The translations under genes were made by a program, and so were the position numbers. From a virus: 48,042 nt of DNA. Location of the stretch: the IMG/VR virus record IMGVR_UViG_3300045051_000520, positions 1 through 48,042 of that record. One strand, written 5' to 3'. Below, piece by piece: positions 1-7,188 of this stretch (the stretch's first letter is position 1; every line of letters starts with the position of its first letter). Under the pieces are notes generated by a model that worked only from the letters and a program-made list of their open reading frames with translations, was not told the origin of the DNA and ran no database searches.

Positions 1-127
1 TGACGATGGGGGTGAGCCAGATCGCCTCGGCGGCCTCGCAACCCTTGGCGGCCATCACCTCGTCGATCTCGCACAGCAGGGTGTGGGCCATGTCGTCACC
101 GTTGTCCTGGACGCGGACCTTGACCCC
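1..127. repeat. Left copy of the 127-bp terminal identity (circular closure)
   Basis: Bases 1-127 are identical to 47916-48042. The identity lies inside a protein-coding gene, and joining the ends restores one uninterrupted frame. A length of exactly 127 is a common largest k-mer in short-read assemblers, so this is best read as the overlap of a circular or terminally redundant genome, not as a biological direct terminal repeat. Confidence 0.95.
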
Positions 128-487
128 GGAGTCGCGAAGTTCGACGGTGACCGGCTTGTGCAGGGCCCGGAACTTGTCGAAGCCGGTGAGGCCCTCGATG
201 CGGCCTTCCTCGATCTCGGAGCCGGTGATCGCGTCGTCGATCTCGGCATCGGACACCTTCTTGGCGCGGGGGGCCTTGGGGGCGGCCTGCGGCTTGGTGG
301 CCTTGAACTCAGCGAACCGGGCGAAGAACTTGCCCTCGCTGAACTCCTCGCCGTTCACGGTGATGTAGTGCCAGCGGCCCCGCTTCTCGATGTCCTGAAT
401 GCGGGCCACCTTCTCGGTGGTGGTGTCCAGGATTTCCTGGCCCTTTTCGATCTTGGCGATGTTGAACTTGGCGGTTTCGTTGCTCAT
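1..487 (-). CDS. N-terminal part of a 206-aa early protein that crosses the circle junction
   Basis: The ATG at 487 opens a frame that runs off base 1 and continues in frame from 47915 down to 47782 once the ends are joined, giving 206 residues. It starts MSNETAKFNIAK. The first half is charged, the middle has a Pro/Ala/Lys-rich linker (KPQAAPKAPRAKK), and the C-terminal half carries a motif shared with the protein at 46530-47123. I do not recognise a function. It is the first gene behind a strong promoter (531-559) with a CRP-type site upstream, so it is probably highly expressed early. The leader holds the purine-rich AGAGAGAAGAG element seen before many early genes. Confidence 0.88.
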   Translation of the reverse strand, partial: MSNETAKFNIAKIEKGQEILDTTTEKVARIQDIEKRGRWHYITVNGEEFSEGKFFARFAEFKATKPQAAPKAPRAKKVSDAEIDDAITGSEIEEGRIEGLTGFDKFRALHKPVTVELRDSGVKVRVQDNGDDMAHTLLCEIDEVMAAKGCEAAEAIWLTPIV

Positions 488-530
488 ATCTCTTCTCTCT
501 GGTGGGGTGGGCGGAATTGCCCGATACACC

Positions 531-559
531 ATTATAAGCCTGCCAAGGAATGCCGTCAA
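531..559 (-). promoter_or_regulatory. Sigma70-type promoter for the gene starting at 487
   Basis: On the minus strand TTGACG (554-559) and a perfect TATAAT (531-536) are separated by 17 bp. The site lies 44 bp upstream of the ATG at 487. A CRP-type palindrome lies upstream at 575-590. Confidence 0.85.
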
Positions 560-566
560 GTATTCC

Positions 567-869
567 TTACAAGGTGTGACCGTCGTCACAGGGAAACAGG
601 GCGAGGATGAGGTGGGTCTCCTCGGTACAGGCCCGGTTCCCGCAGGTGTGCCATACCCGGCGATGGGGGTCCCCGATGGCCCCGTGGAGGGCAACCCACC
701 GGGCCCGGTGTGCGTACATGGTGCCCTCAGGGGTGGAGATCCGGCCATAGCCGAACTTGTCACAGGCCCCCTGCCAGATCTTGCACCCGGAGGGGGTGGT
801 CACGGACCGGGCATCGAGCCGGGCCAAGATGCGGGCGGGTTCACGAAAGGTGGTGGTGTGGCTGGGCAT
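567..869 (-). CDS. Small HNH-type endonuclease-like protein (100 aa)
   Basis: The protein has the opening typical of phage HNH_3 enzymes (GCKIWQGACDKFGYG at about residues 28-42), then a conserved histidine (AHRARW) and a cysteine/asparagine pair near the end (WHTCGNRACTEETHL). The usual second half after NRAC is short, so it may be a degenerate or minimal HNH protein. The start at 869 is chosen because GGAG lies 5 nt upstream, inside the end of the 64-aa gene before it. Family members cut DNA as homing endonucleases or help terminase at cos sites. It lies near the terminase genes but on the opposite strand. A second HNH protein is at 31046-31393. Confidence 0.75.
   Translation of the reverse strand: MPSHTTTFREPARILARLDARSVTTPSGCKIWQGACDKFGYGRISTPEGTMYAHRARWVALHGAIGDPHRRVWHTCGNRACTEETHLILALFPCDDGHTL
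575..590. promoter_or_regulatory. CRP-type operator (TGTGA-N6-TCACA)
   Basis: TGTGACCGTCGTCACA has both conserved half sites of a CRP/Vfr-family site. Its centre lies about 51.5 bp upstream of the last base of the -10 box at 531-536, i.e. near -58, close to the class I activator position of -61.5. It overlaps the last codons of the HNH gene at 567-869. Confidence 0.65.
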
Positions 870-871
870 GC

Positions 872-1066
872 TTACTCCATTCTGAAGATCCGGCACCCGC
901 CCCGGGTGGCGTAGTACCTGTACTGCCTGGCGGGGCCCACGGCCCGGTTGAGGCCAGCCACGGCCAACTGGACGCGGCCCCGGGTGTGGAGGCCCGGGAT
1001 GTGGAGGGATTCACCAGGCTTCAGGTGCTCCCAGCCACGGATGATGGGCGTGATAGGACCGGCCAT
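872..1066 (-). CDS. Hypothetical protein (64 aa)
   Basis: The ATG at 1066 has AGGAGG 8 nt upstream and a good promoter at 1086-1114. The sequence (MAGPITPIIRGWEHLKPGES, ending GGCRIFRME) is short and rich in Gly and Arg, without a recognised domain. It is the first gene leftward from the large repeat region and is directly followed, with a 2-nt gap, by the HNH gene. Confidence 0.7.
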   Translation of the reverse strand: MAGPITPIIRGWEHLKPGESLHIPGLHTRGRVQLAVAGLNRAVGPARQYRYYATRGGCRIFRME

Positions 1067-1085
1067 GGGCCGTACCTCCTGGTAA

Positions 1086-1114
1086 AGGATACAGCGGCAG
1101 GGGGCGGGTTACAA
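1086..1114 (-). promoter_or_regulatory. Leftward promoter at the edge of the divergent control region
   Basis: On the minus strand TTGTAA (1109-1114) and TATCCT (1086-1091) are separated by 17 bp, 20 bp upstream of the ATG at 1066. The -35 is the same TTGTAA used by the rightward candidate promoter at 1767-1795. Confidence 0.65.
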
Positions 1115-1201
1115 GGGGTCCCCGGGCGGGGTGTGGCATCGGTGTGGCAGATAAGGGGGCCAGGTCGGTGTCACACGGAGAGAGGCCAGAGGCCGCGTCG
1201 T

Positions 1202-1352
1202 GCTTAAGCCTTCGGGGAGTACTGAGTGGAGGGGACTCAAGTTGCTGCCACACGAAGTGCTACGCTCTGAGGCCGCGACGGACGCGGGTTGTGCACATTA
1301 CATAGTAAGCGGGACGCGGGCCGAGGCGGTGTCACATACCGAAGGCTTAAGC
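1202..1352. repeat. 14-bp inverted repeat, arms 137 bp apart
   Basis: GCTTAAGCCTTCGG at 1202-1215 is the exact reverse complement of CCGAAGGCTTAAGC at 1339-1352. The inner part of each arm contains the palindrome GCTTAAGC. The second arm overlaps the start of a direct repeat at 1349. Confidence 0.85.
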
Positions 1353-1698
1353 GGGACGCGGGGTGCTCGGAGGGGGTCTGAGAGTGGAATGGAGCAAGGG
1401 CCAAGAGCCGAGAAGGCCCGTCCGGGGCCCGATGGCATAGGGCTTGCCACGCGTACGTACGCCCGCATTGTCGGGTGCATGCGAGGCAATGGCAACAACA
1501 CACAGCTACCTCGTGGCTTGAGGTAAGACACAACAACAACACAACAACAGCGACGTCGGAGGTGTCACACGCCTTTCCAGAGTACTTGCCACTTCTCTCC
1601 CTTCAAGAAGGACGCGGATCTTCGAGTGTGACATCTGTGTGGCACCGACTTGAGTGCCCTGGACTCAACTTTTGAAGAAGGCTCAAGCGGGACGCGGG
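1307..1698 (+). repeat. Three direct copies of AAGCGGGACGCGGG
   Basis: Exact 14-mers at 1307-1320, 1349-1362 and 1685-1698. Partial copies (GGACGCGG core) are at about 1279 and 1610. Spacing is irregular (42 and 336 bp), so this is an iteron-like set and not a CRISPR array. Confidence 0.85.
1451..1462. repeat. 12-bp perfect palindrome GCGTACGTACGC
   Basis: A perfect palindrome near the middle of the gene-free region. It could be a protein-binding or nuclease site; nothing in the sequence decides which. Confidence 0.7.
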
Positions 1699-1766
1699 CT
1701 CTGGCGTGGCATCGAGTGTAGCAGCTAAATGCTTTCCGGCCCGAAACATTACACACGGGGGTGGTA

Positions 1767-1795
1767 TTGTAAGGCAAGGAGGGGGGTTGTACACT
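1767..1795 (+). promoter_or_regulatory. Rightward late-side promoter candidate
   Basis: TTGTAA (1767-1772) and TACACT (1790-1795) are separated by 17 bp. Start of transcription would fall at about 1802, which is the A of the first ATG, so the first message may be leaderless. A strong AGGAGG at 1777-1782 is too far (19 nt) from this ATG to act as its ribosome site. Confidence 0.5.
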
Positions 1796-1801
1796 GGTGC
1801 C

Positions 1802-2260
1802 ATGAGCGAAGCCAAGGCCCAGGAGAAGCTGATGGACGGCCTGCGCAAGACCGGCGCGGAGGTCCAGAAGTTCACGGATATGTTCGGCTTTGGCATCCCG
1901 GACCTGGTGGCTGGAATCCCTGGCTTTGGCCTATGGGTGGAGATGAAGTACCGCGAAGCCTGGCCCGTTCGCCCGGCCACGCCCCTACTCACCAAACAGG
2001 ACATTACCGGGAACCAGATCGAGTGGGCCCGGAAGATGTGGGGCAAGCCTTCGCCCACGAGTGTGCTCCTGGCGCTTGGCGATGGGTCCTGGGTACTTGT
2101 GCCCGGCCTGTATGCCTCCCGCCTCACGGAGATACCCTCGGCGGCCTGGAAGGCGGTATCCCAGACCACGCCCCTGGGCCGTCAGTCTGTCCACACTCTG
2201 CTCAAGGTCATGAACCAGTGCAAGGAATACCTGGAAAGTAAGGGGTACACCCATGGGTGA
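1802..2260 (+). CDS. PD-(D/E)XK nuclease, VRR-NUC/Holliday-resolvase-like (152 aa)
   Basis: The core is GIPDLVAG with Asp34, followed by GFGLWVEMKY with Glu47 and Lys49, i.e. the D...ExK metal site of the restriction-endonuclease fold, and a later Gln-rich segment (TGNQIEWARKMW) usual in VRR-NUC and archaeal resolvase-like phage enzymes. Such proteins cut branched or single-stranded DNA and often sit beside terminase, where they can clear branches from replicating DNA before packaging. The ATG at 1802 is preferred because the upstream extension of the frame is repeat-like. The stop overlaps the small terminase start at 2253 by 8 nt. The exact substrate is not shown by the sequence. Confidence 0.8.
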   Translation: MSEAKAQEKLMDGLRKTGAEVQKFTDMFGFGIPDLVAGIPGFGLWVEMKYREAWPVRPATPLLTKQDITGNQIEWARKMWGKPSPTSVLLALGDGSWVLVPGLYASRLTEIPSAAWKAVSQTTPLGRQSVHTLLKVMNQCKEYLESKGYTHG

Positions 2261-2774
2261 TTTGGTTGGCAAGAACGAGGAACAGCCTGACTGGTACGAG
2301 GCATTCGGCTATATCCCGCCGTACGACCCCATGTGCCCATTCTCCCAGGCCATCACGCCCGAGGAATGGGAGACCTTCTTCTTCGAGTTCGCCAAGACGG
2401 GTGTGCTCAGGCGGGCCTGTTCCACGGCCCATATCAGCCCAACTGCCGTGTACTACCACAAGCGGAAATCCCCGCTGTTCGCCCTGCGCCTGACCATCTA
2501 CAAGGACATCGGCGGTGACGCCCTGGAGGAAGAAGCCTTCCGCCGTGCTGTGGAGGGTGTGAACAAGGACATCTTCTGGCAGGGCGGGGTGTGCGGCACG
2601 GAGACCGTGTATTCCGACTCCCTGCTGTCCATGCTGCTCAAGGGTGCCAAGCCCGACAAGTACAAGGACCGCGTGGCCTCGGAGAATGTGAACCTCAACG
2701 CAAATGTGCCCGACAACGACGCCAGGGCTGCAGACCTGCGGGCCCGGATCGCGTCCAAGCTGCTCAAGGGCTAG
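2253..2774 (+). CDS. Terminase small subunit (173 aa)
   Basis: Residues about 40-75 form a helix-turn-helix-like segment (GVLRRACSTAHISPTAVYYH) that would bind the packaging site, and the C-terminal half has the LLKGAKPDKYKDR signature common in phage small terminases. The acidic C-terminal tail probably contacts the large subunit. It overlaps the nuclease upstream and is followed 3 nt later by the large subunit. AAGGGG lies upstream of the ATG. Confidence 0.85.
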   Translation: MGDLVGKNEEQPDWYEAFGYIPPYDPMCPFSQAITPEEWETFFFEFAKTGVLRRACSTAHISPTAVYYHKRKSPLFALRLTIYKDIGGDALEEEAFRRAVEGVNKDIFWQGGVCGTETVYSDSLLSMLLKGAKPDKYKDRVASENVNLNANVPDNDARAADLRARIASKLLKG

Positions 2775-2777
2775 CCT

Positions 2778-4118
2778 GTGGCCCTCTGTGCCGAGGACTT
2801 CCTGGCCATGCCCCTGGAGGAGCGCAAGCGACGGCTGGCCCTCCTGGATGACGACGAGATCGAGTTCATGGCCTATGACTGGGAGTTCTGGGCCCGTGCG
2901 AACCAGCGCATGCCTACCCACAACCCCCGTACTGAGGACGGCACCTGGACCACGTGGCTTATCCAGGCGGGCCGTGGGTACGGGAAGACCCGCGTGGGGG
3001 CCGAGGCTGTGCGGTTCTGGGTGCGGGACTACGAGTACGTGAACCTCATCGGGGCCACGGCTGACGATGCCCGGGACATCATGATCGAGGGTGAATCCGG
3101 AATCCTGGCCATCTGCCCGCCCAACGAGCGGCCCACCTATGTGCCGTCTAAACGTCGCCTTGAGTGGCCGAACGGGGCCAAATCTCTGATCTTCACGGCT
3201 GACGAACCTGACCGCCTGCGCGGTAAACAGCACATGAAGGCATGGGGCGATGAGGTGGCCGCCTGGCGCTACCGTGACGCCTGGGACCAGCTTATGATGG
3301 GCCTCCGCCTGGGGGATTGCCCCCAGTGTGTTGCGACCACGACGCCCAAGCCCACGGAACTCATCAAAGAGATCGTGGCCGATCCCACCACGGTCATCAC
3401 CCGGGGCACGACGTACGAGAACCGGAGCAATCTGGCCACGGCATTCTTCAACCGGGTCATCAAGAAGTACGAGGGCACCAGGTTGGGCCGCCAGGAGTTG
3501 AACGCCGAACTCCTTGAGGATAACCCAGGGGCCCTGTGGAACAGGTCGAAGCTCATAGATCCCTACCGCATCAGCAAGGCTCAGGTGCCCAAGGACTTGG
3601 TGCGCATCGTCACGGCTGTGGACCCGGCTGTCACGAGCAACGAGGAATCGGACGAAACGGGTATCGTGTCGGCGGCCCGGGATTGCCAGGACCCCGCCCA
3701 TTTCTACATCTTCTCGGATGACTCCCTGGCGATGGCCTCGCCCGATACCTGGGCCACCAAGGTGGTCGAGTCCTACAACACCTGGGGCTCGGACCGGGTG
3801 ATCGGTGAGGTGAACAACGGCGGGGACCTCGTGGAAGCCGTCATCAGGCACAAGGCCCCCCACATCTCGTACAACGACGTACGGGCCAGCCGGGGCAAGT
3901 ACACCCGGGCGGAGCCCATTGCCGCGCTATATGAGCAGGGCCGCGTCCACCATGTTGGGTCATTCCCCACCCTGGAAGACCAGATGTGCGACTACGACCC
4001 CAACGTCAGCACCAAGAGCCCGGACCGAATGGACGCCCTGGTATGGGCCCTGACCGCCCTGTCCGACGATTCGTATTCACCCGAACCGGCCACAGGGGGA
4101 AGCCGGTCCATGCGGTAG
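2778..4118 (+). CDS. Terminase large subunit (446 aa)
   Basis: This is the ATPase-nuclease motor that fills the prohead. Walker A is GRGYGKT at residues 65-71, the Walker B region is at HMKAWGDEVAAW, and the C-terminal RNase H-like nuclease shows VDPAVTSNEESDETG, EVNNGGDLVEAVI and SPDRMDALVWAL with its metal-binding acids. Length is normal for the family. The start is a GTG, 3 nt after the small subunit stop, with AAGGG upstream. Phage type (cos or headful) cannot be decided from the sequence. Confidence 0.95.
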   Translation: MALCAEDFLAMPLEERKRRLALLDDDEIEFMAYDWEFWARANQRMPTHNPRTEDGTWTTWLIQAGRGYGKTRVGAEAVRFWVRDYEYVNLIGATADDARDIMIEGESGILAICPPNERPTYVPSKRRLEWPNGAKSLIFTADEPDRLRGKQHMKAWGDEVAAWRYRDAWDQLMMGLRLGDCPQCVATTTPKPTELIKEIVADPTTVITRGTTYENRSNLATAFFNRVIKKYEGTRLGRQELNAELLEDNPGALWNRSKLIDPYRISKAQVPKDLVRIVTAVDPAVTSNEESDETGIVSAARDCQDPAHFYIFSDDSLAMASPDTWATKVVESYNTWGSDRVIGEVNNGGDLVEAVIRHKAPHISYNDVRASRGKYTRAEPIAALYEQGRVHHVGSFPTLEDQMCDYDPNVSTKSPDRMDALVWALTALSDDSYSPEPATGGSRSMR

Positions 4119-4123
4119 GTTCC

Positions 4124-4152
4124 TTGACGCTGGGTTCTGCAGGAGGTACCCT
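4124..4152 (+). promoter_or_regulatory. Promoter before the portal gene
   Basis: TTGACG (4124-4129) and TACCCT (4147-4152) with a 17-bp spacer, in the only sizeable gap between terminase and portal. The -10 lies in the string GGTACCCT followed shortly by TTGTAAC; the same arrangement occurs before the protease gene at 7149. Confidence 0.6.
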
Positions 4153-4184
4153 TGTAACGACAGATAGGCTGTGGAGGTGTGGAC

Positions 4185-5759
4185 GTGGGTATACTCGCCC
4201 GTTTTGGTTTTGCAAGGACCCCTGCCACTCCTGGCAAAGATGCCAGCCCCGCCACGGCTGCACTCTGGAATGACCAGGCCATCAGCCAACTCATCGAGTT
4301 GTTCACCAAGATCCCTGAGACAGACGAACTCCTGACCCAGGCCGGTATCACTCGGGCTAGCCTCAAGAAGCTGGAAACGGACGACGAGATCTTCCAGGCC
4401 CTGCGCACTCGCCGGGAATCCGTGGTGTCCACCCCCTGGCGGTTCGAGGGCGGGGATGAGACCACCACCGCGTTCCTCATGGAGGAGTTCAAGCCGGTGA
4501 TGGAGCAGCTTGTCGCCGGGGCCTGGAAGTCCGTCCCGTACGGTTATTCCGTGATGGAGGCCGTGTACCGCAGGCGGGATGATGGCAAGATCGGCCTGTC
4601 CACCGTGGCCGTGAAGCCGCTGGAGTGGTTCGACCCCCGCCCCAACGGAGAACTCCGGTACTTTGCCCCCGACTATGCTGGTGTGGAAGGCCAGATCGTG
4701 GACCAGGTGTACAAGTTCTTCCTCACGCGGGTGGACGCCACGTACCAGAACCCCAAGGGCGAGGCCCTGCTGTCCCGGCTCTATTGGCCCTGGTTCTTCC
4801 GGTTCAACGGCTGGCGGTTCTGGGGCCAGTTCCTGGAGCGGTTCGGCCAGCCCCTCCTGGTGGGCAAGAGTGCGGACCCCAAGAAGATGGTGACGGCCCT
4901 CATCCAGTGCCACCAGGACGCGGCCCTGGGCATCGGTACCAACGACGAGGTGGAGGCCATCGAGCCCACGACCACGGGCGAGGCATTCGACAAGCTGGAG
5001 GCGGCTGTAGTTCGCCGGTTTCAGAAGGTCATCCTCGGACAGACCCTCACCTCGGACACCGGCAAGAACGGCGGAGGCTCGTACGCCTTGGGCCAGGTGC
5101 ATGCGGACGTGAAGGAGGGCCTCCGGAAGGCGGACATCCGCCTGGTTCGCCGTACTGCCCAGAACGTGGTGAATGCCCTGTGCGCCCTGAACGGCATCAC
5201 CAAGGACATCCCCGAGATCGTATTTGCCGACGATGCGGGCCTTGAGGCGGCCCGTGCCACGCGGGACAAGGACCTCAGCGCCATTGGCGTGAAGTTCACC
5301 AAGGAGTACTTCCTGGACCGGTACGACCTCCGGGAGGATGACTTCGAACTGGGGCCCGTGAAGCCACCCACCCCACCCCCTGGAGCACCGGCCCCGGATG
5401 GTGGTGCTGTCCCGATGGACGAGAACGGCCAGCCTCTGAACCCGCAGGCGGGCATGGCCCGGGGCCCCGTGGAGGCTCTCATCTTCGCCAACCGCAGGAT
5501 ATCAGACCCCAAGCGATTCACCCCGGCCCAGCAGCTTGTGGAGGATGTCGCGGACCTCGCCCTGTCCCAGGGCACCAAGCCCCTGGACGCGGCCAAGATC
5601 CGGGCCGCCGTACTCGCGGCCTCAGACCCCCGCGACCTGGAGGAGCGGCTTGCCGTCTTGTGCCAGGCGTCCACTGCCGTGGAGTTCCAGCGTGTGCTGG
5701 AGCAGGCCCTGTTCGCGGCTGATGTCATCGGGTACACTCACTCCGAAGGGAAGCTCTGA
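4185..5759 (+). CDS. Portal protein, Mu gp29-like (DUF935 family), 524 aa
   Basis: The protein matches the layout of DUF935 portals: an N-terminal segment with ETDELLTQAGITRASLKKL, then the PLEWFD and WFFRFNGWRFWGQFLERFGQP blocks. The central EAIEPTTTGEAFDKLEAA and the ILGQTLTSD segment are also typical. It forms the dodecameric ring at the capsid vertex through which DNA passes. The GTG at 4185 is chosen because GGAGG ends 7 nt upstream; a GTG two codons earlier would be too close. The C-terminal 120 residues are Pro-rich then helical. It abuts the next gene (TGATG overlap). Confidence 0.9.
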   Translation: MGILARFGFARTPATPGKDASPATAALWNDQAISQLIELFTKIPETDELLTQAGITRASLKKLETDDEIFQALRTRRESVVSTPWRFEGGDETTTAFLMEEFKPVMEQLVAGAWKSVPYGYSVMEAVYRRRDDGKIGLSTVAVKPLEWFDPRPNGELRYFAPDYAGVEGQIVDQVYKFFLTRVDATYQNPKGEALLSRLYWPWFFRFNGWRFWGQFLERFGQPLLVGKSADPKKMVTALIQCHQDAALGIGTNDEVEAIEPTTTGEAFDKLEAAVVRRFQKVILGQTLTSDTGKNGGGSYALGQVHADVKEGLRKADIRLVRRTAQNVVNALCALNGITKDIPEIVFADDAGLEAARATRDKDLSAIGVKFTKEYFLDRYDLREDDFELGPVKPPTPPPGAPAPDGGAVPMDENGQPLNPQAGMARGPVEALIFANRRISDPKRFTPAQQLVEDVADLALSQGTKPLDAAKIRAAVLAASDPRDLEERLAVLCQASTAVEFQRVLEQALFAADVIGYTHSEGKL

Positions 5760-7117
5760 TGCCCCTCACCTTCAGGGAAGCGGTGGAGTTCGCGGCATCC
5801 CGTCGCGTGGCCCTGCCCTCTGAGTACTACGGTGAACTGCAGGGCAAGAAGCGGGACGAGGCGTTCAGCATCGCGGGCATCGCCCAGCGTGAGCAACTCC
5901 AGGGGGTCATGGACTCACTGAACAAGGTCCTTGGCGAGGGTATGTCGTTCAAGGACTGGAAGGAGATGGTGCGGTCCGGGGATATCGGCCTTGACCTCCC
6001 GGACTACCGTTTAAACAACATCTTCCGCACGAACATGCAGACGGCCTACAACCACGGGCACTATGTCCAGCAGCAACGGTTCAAGGCCAGCCGCCCGTAC
6101 CTCATGTACGACGCGGTGAATGACAGCCGGACGCGGCCCTCCCACCTGGCGATGGACAACATCATCAGGCCCGTGGATGACGCCTTCTGGATGTCACACT
6201 ACCCACCCAACGGGTACCAGTGCCGGTGTACCACCATCAGCCTGACGGAAGCCCAGGCCCAGGCCCGTGGCGGGGTGACCGCCGAGCCCGAGAAGGGCTG
6301 GCCGGGTGCGGATAAGGGCTGGGACTACAACCCGGGCGAGTCCCCGGAGGCCGGGATCGAGCAGGCCCTGGGCCCTAAGCCCAATACCTCCGACATGTTG
6401 CAACGGGCCATGGAGCGTTCCGTCCACGACGGTGATTCCTCCATCTCGGAACTCCTGGACATCACCGAGGCATCCCGGGCCGTGAAGACCCTGGACGTGG
6501 TGCTTGAGCAGGTTGCCCAGACGAAGGCCGCAGTACTGGAGGCCACTACGGAGGGAACCTGGCCGGGTTCCACGGAGCCCATCACGGTACGCGAGGCCAC
6601 GGATTTTGCGGGTTCGGCCATTACCCTGTCTGCCCTGACCGAGGAACAGCAGGCGTTCCTGCGGGTCGTATCCGAGGAATCCCGGCTCGTGCGCGATGTG
6701 GTCACGGATATTCCCGCAGACCTCGGCTTCCGGGGTCCTGCCTCCAAGGCCGCCGTGGCGATGTCGGAGGATATCTTCGCGACCCTCAAGATCCCTGGGA
6801 CGGGCGAAGCCCCCACCCTGTACCGCATCCCGCCCCGTGGCACCACGAAGGCCCTGCCCGATGCCGTGGAGATTGGGTCCAAGGTGTACCGCACGGGGGA
6901 GGTGGTCACCCAGAAGGGGTTCATGTCGGCATTCGCCAAGGAGCCGGTGGGAATCGAGTCCACCACGTTCATCATCGAGCAGGGGTCCACAGCGGCTGTT
7001 CCCCTGTCGTTCATCTCGGCCACCCCGGCTGAACTCGAATGGATGTTCGTCCCTGAGACCCGGTTCCTGGTGGACAGGATCGTGGGCAACCAGGTGTACC
7101 TGAAGGTCCAACCATGA
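5759..7117 (+). CDS. Mu gpF-like head morphogenesis protein with C-terminal ADP-ribosyltransferase-like domain (452 aa)
   Basis: Residues 1 to about 190 are a Mu gpF/SPP1 gp7-type minor head protein (FRTNMQTAYNHGHYVQQQ, YDAVNDSRTRPSHLAMD, HYPPNGYQCRCTT with its paired Cys). Such proteins bind the portal and may be ejected with DNA. The last 100 residues look like an R-S-E-type ADP-ribosyltransferase: LYRIPPRG with Arg356, then QKGFMSAF with Ser390, then ELEW with Glu425 and Glu427 (an ExE pair) followed by FVPETRFLVDRI. Activity is inferred. Fusions of head proteins with this fold are known in other phages, where the toxin-like domain could act on host proteins after ejection. The ATG overlaps the portal stop. 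Confidence 0.85.
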   Translation: MPLTFREAVEFAASRRVALPSEYYGELQGKKRDEAFSIAGIAQREQLQGVMDSLNKVLGEGMSFKDWKEMVRSGDIGLDLPDYRLNNIFRTNMQTAYNHGHYVQQQRFKASRPYLMYDAVNDSRTRPSHLAMDNIIRPVDDAFWMSHYPPNGYQCRCTTISLTEAQAQARGGVTAEPEKGWPGADKGWDYNPGESPEAGIEQALGPKPNTSDMLQRAMERSVHDGDSSISELLDITEASRAVKTLDVVLEQVAQTKAAVLEATTEGTWPGSTEPITVREATDFAGSAITLSALTEEQQAFLRVVSEESRLVRDVVTDIPADLGFRGPASKAAVAMSEDIFATLKIPGTGEAPTLYRIPPRGTTKALPDAVEIGSKVYRTGEVVTQKGFMSAFAKEPVGIESTTFIIEQGSTAAVPLSFISATPAELEWMFVPETRFLVDRIVGNQVYLKVQP

Positions 7118-7126
7118 ACTCCCCTA

Positions 7127-7154
7127 TTGCGCAACCCCTCACCGATGGTACCCT
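7127..7154 (+). promoter_or_regulatory. Promoter before the protease/capsid genes
   Basis: TTGCGC (7127-7132) and TACCCT (7149-7154), spacer 16 bp, with the same GGTACCCT...TTGTAAC context as at 4147. It lies in the 71-bp gap before the protease. The -35 is weak. Confidence 0.45.
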
Positions 7155-7188
7155 GTTGTAACGTACGGCTGGCCAAGGAGGTTCCCAC

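Larger units (their letters stand above)
1067..1801. other. 735-bp gene-free divergent region with repeats: candidate replication origin/control region
   Basis: No convincing gene lies here; frames in the region have no ribosome site and are built from repeats. It holds three direct repeats of AAGCGGGACGCGGG (1307-1320, 1349-1362, 1685-1698), shorter variants near 1278 and 1609, a 14-bp inverted repeat (1202-1215 with 1339-1352), the 12-bp palindrome GCGTACGTACGC (1451-1462), an A/C-rich ACAACAAC tract (about 1527-1549), and several scattered GTGTCACA or GTGTGRCA elements. Leftward and rightward promoters sit at its two edges. Repeats plus palindromes between divergent early and late arms suit an origin or regulator-binding region, and a cos/pac site beside terminase is also possible. 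Confidence 0.7.

Noticed and set aside
1-127. Biological direct terminal repeat
   Set aside because: The length equals a common assembly k-mer and the repeat lies inside a coding gene that continues through the join.
1307-1698. CRISPR array
   Set aside because: Only three 14-bp repeats with spacings of 42 and 336 bp and no cas genes.
1200-1700. Open frames within the repeat region
   Set aside because: They are made of the repeated GC-rich words, lack ribosome sites and conserved features, and run on both strands over the same bases.
2208-3863. Long antisense open frame (551 codons) opposite terminase
   Set aside because: Shadow of GC-rich codon bias: low complexity with many Gly, Val, His and Arg, no ribosome site, and it lies opposite genes with clear family motifs. 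The same holds for frames at 4077-5102, 6194-8247, 8629-9945, 13697-15109 and 21932-23164 on the minus strand and 29384-30442 and 42540-43826 on the plus strand.
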